Source: Clostridia bacterium
Lineage (GTDB): Bacteria; Bacillota; Clostridia; Oscillospirales; Acutalibacteraceae
Length of the DNA: 54,860 nucleotides
Assembly: GCA_017409475.1 (NCBI GenBank)
Contig: JAFQSP010000015.1
Coordinates: forward strand, 1 to 54,860
Direction of reading: 5' to 3'
Part shown: piece after piece, positions 34,321 through 43,752 of the stretch
Position numbering within the stretch: the stretch's first letter is position 1
Layout of the letters: every line of letters begins with the position of its first letter
Made by a program: the position numbers and the translations under genes
The notes under the pieces: model-generated
What the model was told of the DNA's origin: nothing
The model's input: only the letters and a program-made list of their open reading frames with translations
Databases searched by the model: none

Positions 34321-34350
34321 TAGTATGAAACCGTATGGGAGGATTTTTTT

Positions 34351-34647
34351 ATGACAGAGGAAATAAGACAGCAACCGAAAATGCAACCAAAGCAACCGCA
34401 TAATGTAATAATGGAGGACAGGCGTAACCTTACCGTTTCGGGTGTAAAGGACGTCGACTCTTTTGATGAACAGACCATGATAATCTATACTGATATGGGA
34501 GAGCTGACGGTGAGAGGTACCGAGCTGCATATAAATCGGCTCAATACCGATGCAGGTGAGCTTAGCGTATCGGGCAATATTTACGGACTTGCCTATACCG
34601 ACGACCGAGATAAAAAGACGGGCTTGCTCGGCCGATTGTTCAGATAA
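34351..34647 (+). CDS. yabP: Sporulation protein YabP
   Basis: A 98-residue protein with the YabP core HNVIMEDRRNLTVSGVKDVDSFDEQTMIIYTDMGELTVRGTELHINRLN, a small beta-rich domain also found in YqfC. Bacillus yabP mutants make defective spores, but its biochemistry is unknown. It has a GGGAGG site 7 bases before the ATG. The C-terminus LLGRLFR ends 2 bases before yabQ, so the two are tightly coupled. Confidence 0.9.
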   Translation: MTEEIRQQPKMQPKQPHNVIMEDRRNLTVSGVKDVDSFDEQTMIIYTDMGELTVRGTELHINRLNTDAGELSVSGNIYGLAYTDDRDKKTGLLGRLFR

Positions 34648-34649
34648 AC

Positions 34650-35159
34650 GTGAGCGAAATTACCTTTTTCGGACAAACGGGCGGACTTTTTTCAGCAATT
34701 GTAACGGGGGTAGTGCTTTGCCTCGTTTATGATTTGATGAGAATATTTCGCTTGGCGGTGCCTCCGGGTAAAGCTTTGGCCTTTTTCGAGGATGTTTTGT
34801 GGTTTTTTATAGCCGCCGTGGCAACCTATCTCGTTTGCCTTGCCAAATGTAACGGCGAGGTGAGGGGCTATGTTTTAATCGGTGAGGTGGCGGGCTTTTT
34901 GATATGCCGATTGACCGTAAGCCGAGGAATAATGACGGCAGCAAAACCGTCTGTTCGTGCGGCAAAAAAAATTATAAGAAGGGCAAAAACTATATTTTTG
35001 CGCTTTTTAAGGTCGATTGTTAGCAGTATAAGAGAAAAAATAAAAAAATTTTTACACGAAACCCGAAAAAATGGGAAAAAGCACTTGCACCGAAGCAGGC
35101 GACTGTTGTATAATCGTAAAAAGAAAAATATATTTAAAAATACAGATTCGGAGAAGTGA
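34650..35159 (+). CDS. yabQ: Sporulation membrane protein YabQ
   Basis: A 169-residue protein starting at GTG. The N-terminal half has about four membrane spans and the YabQ motif GVVLCLVYDLMRIFRLAVPP followed by FFEDVLWFFIAAVATYL; the C-terminal half is strongly basic (Lys and Arg). In Bacillus YabQ localises to the forespore membrane and is needed for cortex formation. It starts 2 bases after yabP and its stop falls just before the ftsB-like start. Confidence 0.9.
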   Translation: MSEITFFGQTGGLFSAIVTGVVLCLVYDLMRIFRLAVPPGKALAFFEDVLWFFIAAVATYLVCLAKCNGEVRGYVLIGEVAGFLICRLTVSRGIMTAAKPSVRAAKKIIRRAKTIFLRFLRSIVSSIREKIKKFLHETRKNGKKHLHRSRRLLYNRKKKNIFKNTDSEK

Positions 35160-35161
35160 TT

Positions 35162-35470
35162 ATGAGACAGCCAATTTCGGCAGAGACGCGTCCTGCCCGA
35201 AAGAGAAGCATAATTCTTCGATTCGGAATTTTTGTTTTTGCCGTTTTTATGGTTATATCAATGGGTAGATTGCAGGTTGAGCTTGTTCAAAAAAAGGACC
35301 GACTCAGCGCAGCAAAAAAGCAGCTCGAAGCAACCGAATTAAAAATTGAGGAGCTTCAAAATCTTCTCGAAAACGGGGAAGAAAGCGATTTTATCGAACG
35401 GGTTGCACGTGAACGGCTCGGATACGTTTATTCCGATGAAGAGGTTTATACCGATATTTCGGGAAAATAA
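35162..35470 (+). CDS. divIC: Septum formation initiator, FtsB/DivIC family
   Basis: A 102-residue bitopic protein: a short basic cytoplasmic end, one membrane helix (about 20-38, ILRFGIFVFAVFMVISMG), then a coiled coil (about 45-75, KKDRLSAAKKQLEATELKIEELQN) and the conserved FIERVARERLGYVYSDEEVY motif. DivIC joins FtsL and DivIB to control septal peptidoglycan synthesis. ATG 35162 has GGAG 9 bases before it; GTG 35156 is closer and less likely. Its place between yabQ and yabR is the Bacillus order. Confidence 0.9.
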   Translation: MRQPISAETRPARKRSIILRFGIFVFAVFMVISMGRLQVELVQKKDRLSAAKKQLEATELKIEELQNLLENGEESDFIERVARERLGYVYSDEEVYTDISGK

Positions 35471-35512
35471 AGATAATTTTTTTAAAAAATCACAGGAGGT
35501 TGCACAGAGGGT

Positions 35513-35950
35513 ATGCAGCTTGACGTAGGCGCAATATTCAGCGGTAAGGTAACAGGAATTACAAAATTCGGAGTATTTGTCGATATCGGCGAGGGAAAGA
35601 CGGGAATGGTACATATTTCCGAAGTAGCCCAGACCTATGTCGAAAACATAAACGATTTTGTAAAAAACGGCGATGAGGTAAAGGTAAAGGTTCTTTCCAT
35701 TTCCGAAGAAGGAAAAATCAGCCTTTCGATAAAAAAGGCGCAGGAACAACCGAAACGAAACGGACCGCGTCCACCTGCACCCGTACCCGACCGTCCGACA
35801 GCTCGCGAATGGACGCCGAAACGAAATGAAAATATGTCATTTGAGGACATGATGTCAAAGTTTAAGCAATCAAGCGATGACAAGTTTTCTGACCTCAATC
35901 GTAAAACAGGCGGCGAAATCAGACGTTCATCAAAGCGTGGACAAAAATAA
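35513..35950 (+). CDS. yabR: S1 RNA-binding domain protein (YabR)
   Basis: A 145-residue protein. An S1 domain (about 1-75: VGAIFSGKVTGITKFGVFVDIGEGKTGMVHISEVAQ) is followed by a disordered, basic, Pro-rich tail, then FEDMMSKFKQSSDDKFSDLNRK and a basic end. Bacillus YabR occupies the same place after divIC. It is thought to bind RNA or ribosomes; the exact role is open. Strong GGAGG lies 17 bases upstream, while the nearer GAGGG at 35507 is probably used. Confidence 0.85.
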   Translation: MQLDVGAIFSGKVTGITKFGVFVDIGEGKTGMVHISEVAQTYVENINDFVKNGDEVKVKVLSISEEGKISLSIKKAQEQPKRNGPRPPAPVPDRPTAREWTPKRNENMSFEDMMSKFKQSSDDKFSDLNRKTGGEIRRSSKRGQK

Positions 35951-35967
35951 TTTTACTTAAAAAATCG

Positions 35968-35996
35968 GCGGAGCATACTTTGCTCCGCTTTTTTTG
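35968..35996 (+). terminator. Terminator of the yab cluster
   Basis: Stem GCGGAGCA / TGCTCCGC followed by seven T residues. Confidence 0.9.
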
Positions 35997-36045
35997 CAAA
36001 AAGGTAACGCCCTTTTATTAAAAAGAAAAAACCGATATAAAAAAA

Positions 36046-36127
36046 GAAAAAACCGCCGAGATTCACACGGCGGCATCGCGACAAAAATAAGGTCGCAAGG
36101 TGTATATTGAGGTATGAAGGGAGTTGC
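36046..36127 (-). ncRNA. Candidate small RNA of about 80 nt on the minus strand
   Basis: A consensus promoter on the minus strand (36134-36162) points into a stretch with no usable reading frame that ends in a strong terminator: CCGCCG / CGGCGG (36068-36073 with 36053-36058) followed by TTTTTTCTTTTT. A second hairpin, GCGAC / GTCGC, precedes it. The 5' part is unstructured and pyrimidine-rich, with ACTCCCTTC near 36116-36124 that could pair with Shine-Dalgarno sequences. No gene on this strand lies near enough for the terminator to belong to it. No known RNA family is recognised. Confidence 0.55.
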
Positions 36128-36133
36128 AAAATC

Positions 36134-36162
36134 ATAATACAATAATTTCCAGTTTTTGTCAA
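36134..36162 (-). promoter_or_regulatory. Consensus promoter of the candidate small RNA
   Basis: TTGACA (36157-36162) and TATTAT (36134-36139) are exactly 17 bp apart, among the best sigma-A matches in the window. Transcription should start near 36127. Confidence 0.7.
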
Positions 36163-36167
36163 TAAGC

Positions 36168-36200
36168 TTGTCCGATTTTTGCTTAAAAATCGTTCGACAA
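36168..36200. promoter_or_regulatory. Two-part palindrome between the small-RNA promoter and the fumarase gene
   Basis: Outer arms TTGTC / GACAA and inner arms CGATTTTT / AAAAATCG enclose GCTT. It lies just upstream of the minus-strand -35 and 30 bases before the fumarase start, so it could be an operator or a leader hairpin. Confidence 0.4.
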
Positions 36201-36230
36201 AAAGGGACATTTTTTAAATAGGAGAAGGTA

Positions 36231-37073
36231 ATGAAAGAAATTGACGTATCAATAATAAAGGAGAGCATAGCGGCTCTTTGTATAAAAGCGAATAAGAGGT
36301 TGACACCCGACCTTGTCGATGCGATAAAGAGGGCAACCGAGACCGAAACAAGCCCACTTGCTAAAAGTATAATGAGCGACATTGAGCTTAATCTTGAGGC
36401 AGCGGATGAACTGTCGCTCCCGATTTGTCAGGATACCGGAATGGCGGTTATATTTCTCGAAATCGGTCAGGATATTCATTTCGTCGGCGGGTCGCTTGAA
36501 GATGCTGTAAACGAGGGAGTGCGCAAGGGATATACCGATGGACTTCTTCGAAAATCGGTCGTAGCCGACCCAATTCGTAGGGTGAATACCAATGATAATA
36601 CCCCTGCGATTATTCATACGCGAATAGTTGACGGCGATAGTGTCAAAATTACCGTTGCGCCAAAGGGCTTCGGCAGCGAAAATATGAGCGGAATAAGGAT
36701 GCTTACCCCTGCCGCCACTCGTGAGGATATAATCAATGCTGTGGTCGATATTGTAAAAACGGCAGGGTCAAATCCATGTCCACCGATGGTAATCGGCGTT
36801 GGTATTGGCGGCGACTTTGAATATGCCGCAATTTTGGCGAAAAGGGCGCTTTGCCGTTCGGGCGACGAGAGAAACAGCGACCCGTATTATGCCGAGCTGG
36901 AAGCGGATATGCTTTTGTCGGTCAATGCGCTCGGCATTGGACCGCAGGGCTTTGGCGGAAACACAACAGCGCTTTACGTTAATATCGAAAGCTTCGCTAC
37001 GCATATAGCGGGTCTGCCTGTGGCGGTTAATATTGGCTGTCACGTTACCCGCCACGCAACCGTAATTTTATAA
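36231..37073 (+). CDS. Fumarate hydratase class I, alpha subunit
   Basis: A 280-residue alpha-subunit homologue of the two-part iron-sulfur fumarase/L(+)-tartrate dehydratase. The three cluster Cys residues are in place: LPICQDTG (Cys66), GSNPCPPMVIG (Cys183) and NIGCHVTRHA (Cys270). The alpha part binds the 4Fe-4S cluster that activates water for fumarate-malate interconversion; a beta subunit is needed to complete the active site. In most Clostridia the beta gene follows directly, but here the next gene is an RNA methyltransferase and no beta subunit is encoded anywhere in the window. AGGAGAAGG precedes the start. Confidence 0.9.
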   Translation: MKEIDVSIIKESIAALCIKANKRLTPDLVDAIKRATETETSPLAKSIMSDIELNLEAADELSLPICQDTGMAVIFLEIGQDIHFVGGSLEDAVNEGVRKGYTDGLLRKSVVADPIRRVNTNDNTPAIIHTRIVDGDSVKITVAPKGFGSENMSGIRMLTPAATREDIINAVVDIVKTAGSNPCPPMVIGVGIGGDFEYAAILAKRALCRSGDERNSDPYYAELEADMLLSVNALGIGPQGFGGNTTALYVNIESFATHIAGLPVAVNIGCHVTRHATVIL

Positions 37074-37088
37074 AGGAAAAGAAAATTT

Positions 37089-38207
37089 ATGAAGATGTAT
37101 AACTGTGTTGCACCCTGCCTTTTCGGACTCGAAAAGCCGGTTGCGGATGAATTAAAGGAAATGGGCGCTGAAAATGTCGTTGCCGAAAACGGTCGTGTGC
37201 TTTTCAGCGGCGACGCCGAAATAATTGCAAGAGCGAATATCCGAAGCCGCTTTGCCGAGCGTATTCAGATACTTGTCGGCAGCTTCGAGGCAAGGAGCTT
37301 TACCGAGCTTTTTGACGGGGTAAAGGCGCTGAGTTTCGAGGATTATATCGGGGCCGACGATGCATTTCCCGTCAAGGGAAGTTCGGTTAATTCGGCTCTT
37401 TATTCCATACCCGATTGCCAGTCGATTGTAAAAAAGGCGATCGTCGAGCGGCTTAAATCGGTGTATAAAATTGATTGGTTTGATGAGCTCGGCAACGAGC
37501 GAAAAATCTCGTTTTTTATATTAAAGGACCGTGTTCAGATACTTATTGACACCTCGGGAGAGGGGCTTCATAAGCGCGGCTATCGTGCCAATTCGGGTGA
37601 AGCACCGCTAAAAGAAACTCTTGCCGCCGCTATGGTCAAGCTGTCGCGAATTTATCCTGATTCAACCCTCTATGACCCCTTCTGCGGCTCGGGAACAATT
37701 CTTATCGAGGCGGCGCTCATGGCACGAAATATCGCACCCGGGCTTTTCCGTTCATTTGCCGCCGAAAGATTTGATTTTATTCCCGCTTCGGTTTGGCAGC
37801 GGGAAAGAGCGGCCGCAAGGGACATGATTGATAACAGCGTTCCGTTTAGAGCGGTCGGCTTCGATAAGGATGCCGAAATGGTCGCACTCACCCTTGCTAA
37901 TGCAAAAAAAGCAGGTGTAGATGCGTGCGTAACCGCCTCGGTTGCTGATGTAAAGGATTTCAAGATTTCGACCGAAAGAGGAATAACCGTAACAAATCCG
38001 CCCTATGGCGAAAGAATGCTCGACATCGATACAGCACGTGACCTTTATAAAGTTATGGGTAAGGTTTTTGAGCAAAAGCACGGTTATAAGTATACCGTAA
38101 TCAGCCCCGATGAAAATTTTGAGAAGCTTTTTGGAAGGGTTGCAGACAAGCGTCGAAAATTGTATAATGGAAGCATAAGATGTCAGCTATATTTTTATTA
38201 TAAATAG
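37089..38207 (+). CDS. THUMP-domain rRNA guanine N2-methyltransferase (RlmL/YpsC-like)
   Basis: A 372-residue protein with an N-terminal THUMP domain (about 1-160) for RNA binding and a C-terminal Rossmann methyltransferase domain. LYDPFCGSGTILIEAALMARNIAPG is the SAM-binding motif I region, and VTNPPYGERM is the N-methyltransferase catalytic NPPY motif. Family members methylate guanine N2 in 23S rRNA (G2445 in E. coli, by the RlmL N-terminal half). It begins 15 bases after the fumarase gene, so they are cotranscribed without an obvious functional link. Confidence 0.88.
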   Translation: MKMYNCVAPCLFGLEKPVADELKEMGAENVVAENGRVLFSGDAEIIARANIRSRFAERIQILVGSFEARSFTELFDGVKALSFEDYIGADDAFPVKGSSVNSALYSIPDCQSIVKKAIVERLKSVYKIDWFDELGNERKISFFILKDRVQILIDTSGEGLHKRGYRANSGEAPLKETLAAAMVKLSRIYPDSTLYDPFCGSGTILIEAALMARNIAPGLFRSFAAERFDFIPASVWQRERAAARDMIDNSVPFRAVGFDKDAEMVALTLANAKKAGVDACVTASVADVKDFKISTERGITVTNPPYGERMLDIDTARDLYKVMGKVFEQKHGYKYTVISPDENFEKLFGRVADKRRKLYNGSIRCQLYFYYK

Positions 38208-38275
38208 AGAAACGGATAAAGATAACTGACAAATCGGCTTAAATAACAATTTTGATAATGTGAGGTATAGGGGAT

Positions 38276-39238
38276 ATGCAGCATATTTTTATTGTTAATA
38301 GAGCGGCCGGAAGCGGAAAGGTCACCGAAAAGGTAATTTCCGATATACGCGACCATTTCGAAAAGCATGGCGGCAGCTATAAAATCGAGTTTACGAAGTA
38401 TAAGGGTGACGCTACCGATATTGCCTTGCGTTATGCAAAAGGCGGCGAAAAGGTGCGAATTTATGCCTGTGGCGGCGACGGTACCCTTAACGAAACGGTC
38501 AACGGAATTGCCGGATACGATAATGTAGAGCTGGGGGTAATTCCTTGCGGCTCGGGAAATGATTTTGTTTCAAGCATTTGCGGCGATGAAAGGGATGTTT
38601 ATTTTAACATAAAGGCGCAGGTTGAGGGTGACAGCGCCGAAGCCGACCTTTTGCATATAGAGGACGGTCCTTATGCCATTAACCAGATTTCGATGGGCTT
38701 CGATGCCGCAGTTGCCAATAATTTTGTAAAGTTTAAGAATAAGTCGAATGTTTCGGGAAAATTAGCGTATATTATATCAGCCCTTTATAGCTTGGCGGGT
38801 GACCTTACCAACGAAATGACGGTCGAAATCGACGGAAATGCACTCCAAAAGGACCGTCTGGTACTTACCACAGCCGCAAACGGAAGATTTCAGGGTGGCG
38901 GAATGCTAAACGTTCCCGATGCTGACCCGTTTAACCGAAAGATTTCGGTTATGATGATAAAAAATGTGTCGCGGTTCAGATTTCTGCAGCTTTTTCCCCT
39001 GTATATGAAGGGAAAGCATGTTAAATACACCGACCTTGTGGCATTGGTAGGGTGTAAGAATATTAAAATTACGGCATCAAAGCCGATACCCGTTACATAT
39101 GATGGCGAAATTCTCATGACCGAAAGCATAAATATCAGCGTTGTTGAGGGTGGAGTGAAGATAATTTTGCCGCAGTACGCGATGGAAAAAAGCGATAAAA
39201 AAGAAATTTTAAAGAGAGCCGTATCCCTTAAAAAATAG
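38276..39238 (+). CDS. Diacylglycerol/lipid kinase (YegS/DgkB family)
   Basis: A 320-residue cytoplasmic, membrane-associated kinase. IVNRAAGSGK at the start, CGGDGTLNETVNGI (about 62-75, the ATP-binding GGDGT) and VIPCGSGNDFVSSI are the diagnostic motifs, and PVTYDGE occurs near the C-terminus. DgkB in Gram-positive bacteria recycles the diacylglycerol released by lipoteichoic acid synthesis into phosphatidic acid. That role would fit the YfhO/CsbB pair at 3.2-6.8 kb, but there is no operon link. A GAGG motif stands about 10 bases before the ATG. Confidence 0.88.
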   Translation: MQHIFIVNRAAGSGKVTEKVISDIRDHFEKHGGSYKIEFTKYKGDATDIALRYAKGGEKVRIYACGGDGTLNETVNGIAGYDNVELGVIPCGSGNDFVSSICGDERDVYFNIKAQVEGDSAEADLLHIEDGPYAINQISMGFDAAVANNFVKFKNKSNVSGKLAYIISALYSLAGDLTNEMTVEIDGNALQKDRLVLTTAANGRFQGGGMLNVPDADPFNRKISVMMIKNVSRFRFLQLFPLYMKGKHVKYTDLVALVGCKNIKITASKPIPVTYDGEILMTESINISVVEGGVKIILPQYAMEKSDKKEILKRAVSLKK

Positions 39239-39266
39239 AAAAAACAGAAAAAATTTAAAAAACCTA

Positions 39267-39294
39267 TTGTAATTTCAAAAAAAGGTGGTAAAAT
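39267..39294 (+). promoter_or_regulatory. groESL promoter
   Basis: TTGTAA (39267-39272) and an extended -10, TGGTAAAAT (TAAAAT 39289-39294), are spaced 16 bp. The CIRCE operator follows at once, in the usual repressor position. Confidence 0.65.
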
Positions 39295-39298
39295 ACAA

Positions 39299-39325
39299 TT
39301 AGCACTCTGAATAATAGAGTGCTAA
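39299..39325 (+). promoter_or_regulatory. CIRCE operator (HrcA binding site)
   Basis: A perfect TTAGCACTC-N9-GAGTGCTAA. HrcA binds here and represses groESL until heat stress occupies the chaperonin. The hrcA gene is not in this window. Confidence 0.97.
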
Positions 39326-39334
39326 TTTGTTTAA

Positions 39335-39649
<315 letters not shown>

Positions 39650-39661
39650 TTTTTTTAATAG

Positions 39662-41311
<1,650 letters not shown>

Positions 41312-41324
41312 TAAACTGATAAAT

Positions 41325-41360
41325 AAAAAAGATGCAGTCGAATCTGACTGCATCTTTTTT
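41325..41360. terminator. Bidirectional terminator after groEL
   Basis: Stem AAAAAAGATGCAGTC (41325-41339) pairs with GACTGCATCTTTTTT (41346-41360). It serves groEL and the converging zinc-ribbon gene. Confidence 0.9.
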
Positions 41361-41362
41361 TG

Positions 41363-41596
41363 TTATAGTAAATATTTCATTACCGAATATAAAAGAAAGA
41401 TGAAACCGATTAGCAGGGCGGTGTAAACGCAGGTTTCTACAATAGTCTTTTTCTGTTCCTTATTCAGCGTTAATTTACCCTCGCCATTATTCATTTCAGC
41501 TTCTTTAAATTCGTCTGCGTGCGCTTGTTTTGCGCCGCATTTGTAGCAAAATTTTTCTCCGTCATTAAGTGACGCTCCGCAATTTTGACAAAACAT
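41363..41596 (-). CDS. Zinc-ribbon single-span membrane protein
   Basis: A 77-residue protein: an N-terminal zinc ribbon (MFCQNCGASLNDGEKFCYKCGAK, two CxxC), a charged linker, then one membrane helix near the C-terminus (about 53-75). Its first residues closely match those of the larger upstream neighbour, suggesting shared ancestry of the ribbon. It lies 23 bases after that gene on the same strand. Function unknown; such proteins are often signalling or quality-control adaptors. Confidence 0.75.
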   Translation of the reverse strand: MFCQNCGASLNDGEKFCYKCGAKQAHADEFKEAEMNNGEGKLTLNKEQKKTIVETCVYTALLIGFIFLLYSVMKYLL

Positions 41597-41619
41597 TGTA
41601 TCAATTTAGCGGCTTTTGA

Positions 41620-42639
41620 TTAGCCAACGTAATTCTGGGGAGGTGCTACAAAGGTTTGAGCGGGTGCTACAAAATACTTTTTAATCCAGATAAAGAGGAT
41701 GATGTATGTAGCCGACTGAGCTGCGCCTGCGATGAATCCTGTAAAGCCGCCGCTAAATGAGCCAAGCACGTTGATAATGCCCATGACAAGAAGCCAAATG
41801 CTGCAAGAATTAGCCTTCACAATGTTTTCGAAGCCGTTCTGTGCGCTTGTATAAATTGATTTCGCAAACTTGTGAAGTCCGCCGACGAAGAAAATATTAA
41901 ATACTGCAAATACACCAGCCATAAGTAATATAACAATCGCGATGAAGGTGAATGCTGCTCCGGCAGAGCCGAGTCCTAATTCATAAAAAATAGCGGCATC
42001 GCTTCCCAGTTCATCTACAAGGCTACCCATAATGCTGCCGCCTACTGCGTTTCCGGCAACTAAAACAAGTAATCCGCATACGCCTAAAATACCAACGGCA
42101 ACCCACATAACTATGTACATGGCAAAGGTTGTACCGCTTGTTGAACGGAGGGATTTAATGTTAATGTTACCTTTTTTAGCTGAAGAATATGTCATCCAAA
42201 GGAAGATTGTAAAAAGAATTCCAAAAACATCGGGGCTAAAGCTTGTTGAGGTTCCACCCCATACGTTTGTGCTTACTTGAATGGATGAGAAGAGGGTAGA
42301 AACGCTTACTAATATACATACAACCATAAACAGTACGTCGGAAAATACCGAATTAAAACGTGCTGTTACCGGATTTAAAGCGTAGCCGGTGAACACCTGC
42401 TGAGGTGCTGTGTAGTTCTGCTGGGGTGCAGAATAGGTTTGCTGAGGAGCAGTGTAGGTCTGCTGGGGAGCAGGCGTTTCAACAGGGGCAGTGTATGTCT
42501 GCTCGGGTGCGGGTGTAGCAACGGGCGCTGCTACAACAGGCTGGGGTGCAGCGGTCTCTGCCTTCGGTGCTGCCGCGCCACAGTTAGGGCAGAAGGCGGC
42601 ATTGTTATCTAAATTGGAGCCGCAATTTTGACAAAACAT
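41620..42639 (-). CDS. Zinc-ribbon multi-span membrane protein with a Pro/Gln/Thr repeat linker
   Basis: A 339-residue protein. The zinc ribbon MFCQNCGSNLDNNAAFCPNCG opens the protein. Residues about 28-85 form a low-complexity linker with several copies of APQQTYTAP-type repeats (QQTY, QQNY, QQVF). About six membrane spans follow (VLFMVVCILVSVSTLF onward), and the end repeats the linker style (APAQTFVAPPQNYVG). Start ATG 42639 is preceded by AAGGAGA; the frame upstream to 42717 is non-coding leader. Function unknown. Confidence 0.75.
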   Translation of the reverse strand: MFCQNCGSNLDNNAAFCPNCGAAAPKAETAAPQPVVAAPVATPAPEQTYTAPVETPAPQQTYTAPQQTYSAPQQNYTAPQQVFTGYALNPVTARFNSVFSDVLFMVVCILVSVSTLFSSIQVSTNVWGGTSTSFSPDVFGILFTIFLWMTYSSAKKGNINIKSLRSTSGTTFAMYIVMWVAVGILGVCGLLVLVAGNAVGGSIMGSLVDELGSDAAIFYELGLGSAGAAFTFIAIVILLMAGVFAVFNIFFVGGLHKFAKSIYTSAQNGFENIVKANSCSIWLLVMGIINVLGSFSGGFTGFIAGAAQSATYIILFIWIKKYFVAPAQTFVAPPQNYVG

Positions 42640-42688
42640 AAATAAATTCTCCTTATGTATATATTTTAAGAGAGTTACTCTTAGGTTT

Positions 42689-42717
42689 AATATATCATTA
42701 TATGCCGCATATTTCAA
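42689..42717 (-). promoter_or_regulatory. Promoter of the zinc-ribbon operon
   Basis: On the minus strand, TTGAAA (42712-42717) and TATATT (42689-42694) are spaced 17 bp. A small AAGAG / CTCTT hairpin lies in the leader before the start codon. Confidence 0.55.
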
Positions 42718-42760
42718 TAAAAAAACTGAAAAATTATGTCGATACGCCTAAACTTTTTTC

Positions 42761-42794
42761 AAAAAAGCGCAGTCGTGACGACATACGCTTTTTT
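42761..42794 (-). terminator. Terminator after the DUF421 gene
   Basis: Stem AAAAAAGCG / CGCTTTTTT with an inner GTCGT / ACGAC helix. Confidence 0.85.
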
Positions 42795-42812
42795 AAAAAT
42801 TTATAAGTTTGG

Positions 42813-43478
42813 TTAAAATACTGTCAACTGATTTTCTTGGTCACATAATCCTAAGAAAATCTCCTTTTCGCTTTTATATCCCTGTTCGTTAAGCTGATTT
42901 TTGAGCCATTTTTCGTTAAGTCCCATTCGTTTCAGGTTCTCGCCCATTATTCTGCCGTCCATAATGACTTCTGTATTGATGCCTTCACTCTTAGGTGAAA
43001 TACCAATATCCTCGGGAATAACCGGTCGCTTTGATGCCTTCGGGAGAATAGTCAGCCGTCCGTTGTATTCAAAAATTGCTGTTTCAATATCGTTTAGGTT
43101 AAAATAGCCTTCCTGACGGCACATAACCATAAATTCGCTAAGGTCAATCTGAGCCTTTTTCATATTTTTGCGATAAATTTTTCCCTTGCTCATGATAATG
43201 GTCGGTGTGCCGTTGATAAATTTTCGTGCTTTCGGCAGCTTGCTTGTAATAAGCGTCAGTCCAACTGCAATAATTCCGTAAACTGTCATCGCAATAAGTG
43301 GCTGCAACGGATTTTCGAGTTCGGTTGCAAGCTCAGCCGCAATTGAGCCGATTGTAATTCCCGTAATATAATCGAAAAAATCGAGCTGTGACATCTGTTT
43401 ATGCCCCATGATTTTCGCGATTATAAAAAGGACAGCCGCCGACAAAATTGATGTTAAAATCACGTTTAATATTTCCAT
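42813..43478 (-). CDS. DUF421 (YetF/YcaP family) membrane protein
   Basis: A 221-residue protein with three N-terminal membrane spans followed by a cytoplasmic domain. MGHKQMSQLDFFDYITGITIGSIAAELATE is the family signature, and the pair INGTPTIIMSKGKIYRKNMKKAQIDLSEFMVMCRQEGYFNLNDIETAIFEYNGRLTI covers the DUF421 soluble domain. Bacillus members (YetF, YrbG, YdfR) are found in spores and membranes, with function unclear. Third gene of a minus-strand group starting at 44283. Confidence 0.88.
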   Translation of the reverse strand: MEILNVILTSILSAAVLFIIAKIMGHKQMSQLDFFDYITGITIGSIAAELATELENPLQPLIAMTVYGIIAVGLTLITSKLPKARKFINGTPTIIMSKGKIYRKNMKKAQIDLSEFMVMCRQEGYFNLNDIETAIFEYNGRLTILPKASKRPVIPEDIGISPKSEGINTEVIMDGRIMGENLKRMGLNEKWLKNQLNEQGYKSEKEIFLGLCDQENQLTVF

Positions 43479-43528
43479 TTTTTGTCCCTCTCGGTTTGAC
43501 TTTTTGTTTTAAGTGTACCCCAAAAGGT

Positions 43529-43705
43529 TTATTTTATTTGCTTACATTCATTTTTGCATAATGCTCTTTGCGAAACGATGGTAACGAGAGTATCACCGAG
43601 CTGTACCAGCACCGAAGCCAGCAGGGCAAGCTCCTCGTTGGTCAGCTTGCAGGAAATGGCGTTGGCAATCGCTGTTACCGATGCGGTAATTTCACAAGCG
43701 TTCAT
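43529..43705 (-). CDS. 58-residue protein, DUF6774-like
   Basis: A reading frame starting MNACEITASVTAIANAISCK and continuing with a helix (NEELALLASVLVQLGDTLVTIVSQRALC) before a Cys/Lys tail ending at TAA 43529. GGGGTGA stands 4-5 bases before ATG 43705. The N-terminal MNACE and the ELALLASVLVQLGDTL segment match small clostridial proteins known as DUF6774, recalled from memory. It lies 47 bases after the DUF6512-like gene and 50 bases before the DUF421 gene. Function unknown; its four Cys residues are notable for its size. Confidence 0.65.
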   Translation of the reverse strand: MNACEITASVTAIANAISCKLTNEELALLASVLVQLGDTLVTIVSQRALCKNECKQIK

Positions 43706-43752
43706 TTTATCACCCCGTGACTATTATATTCAGCAGGTGACAGGGGCTCTTT

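Noticed and set aside
35953-36210. Minus-strand 85-codon open frame upstream of fumarase
   Set aside because: It reads through a promoter and a terminator, is Phe-rich low complexity, and lacks a ribosome site. The promoter-terminator unit is better explained as a small RNA.
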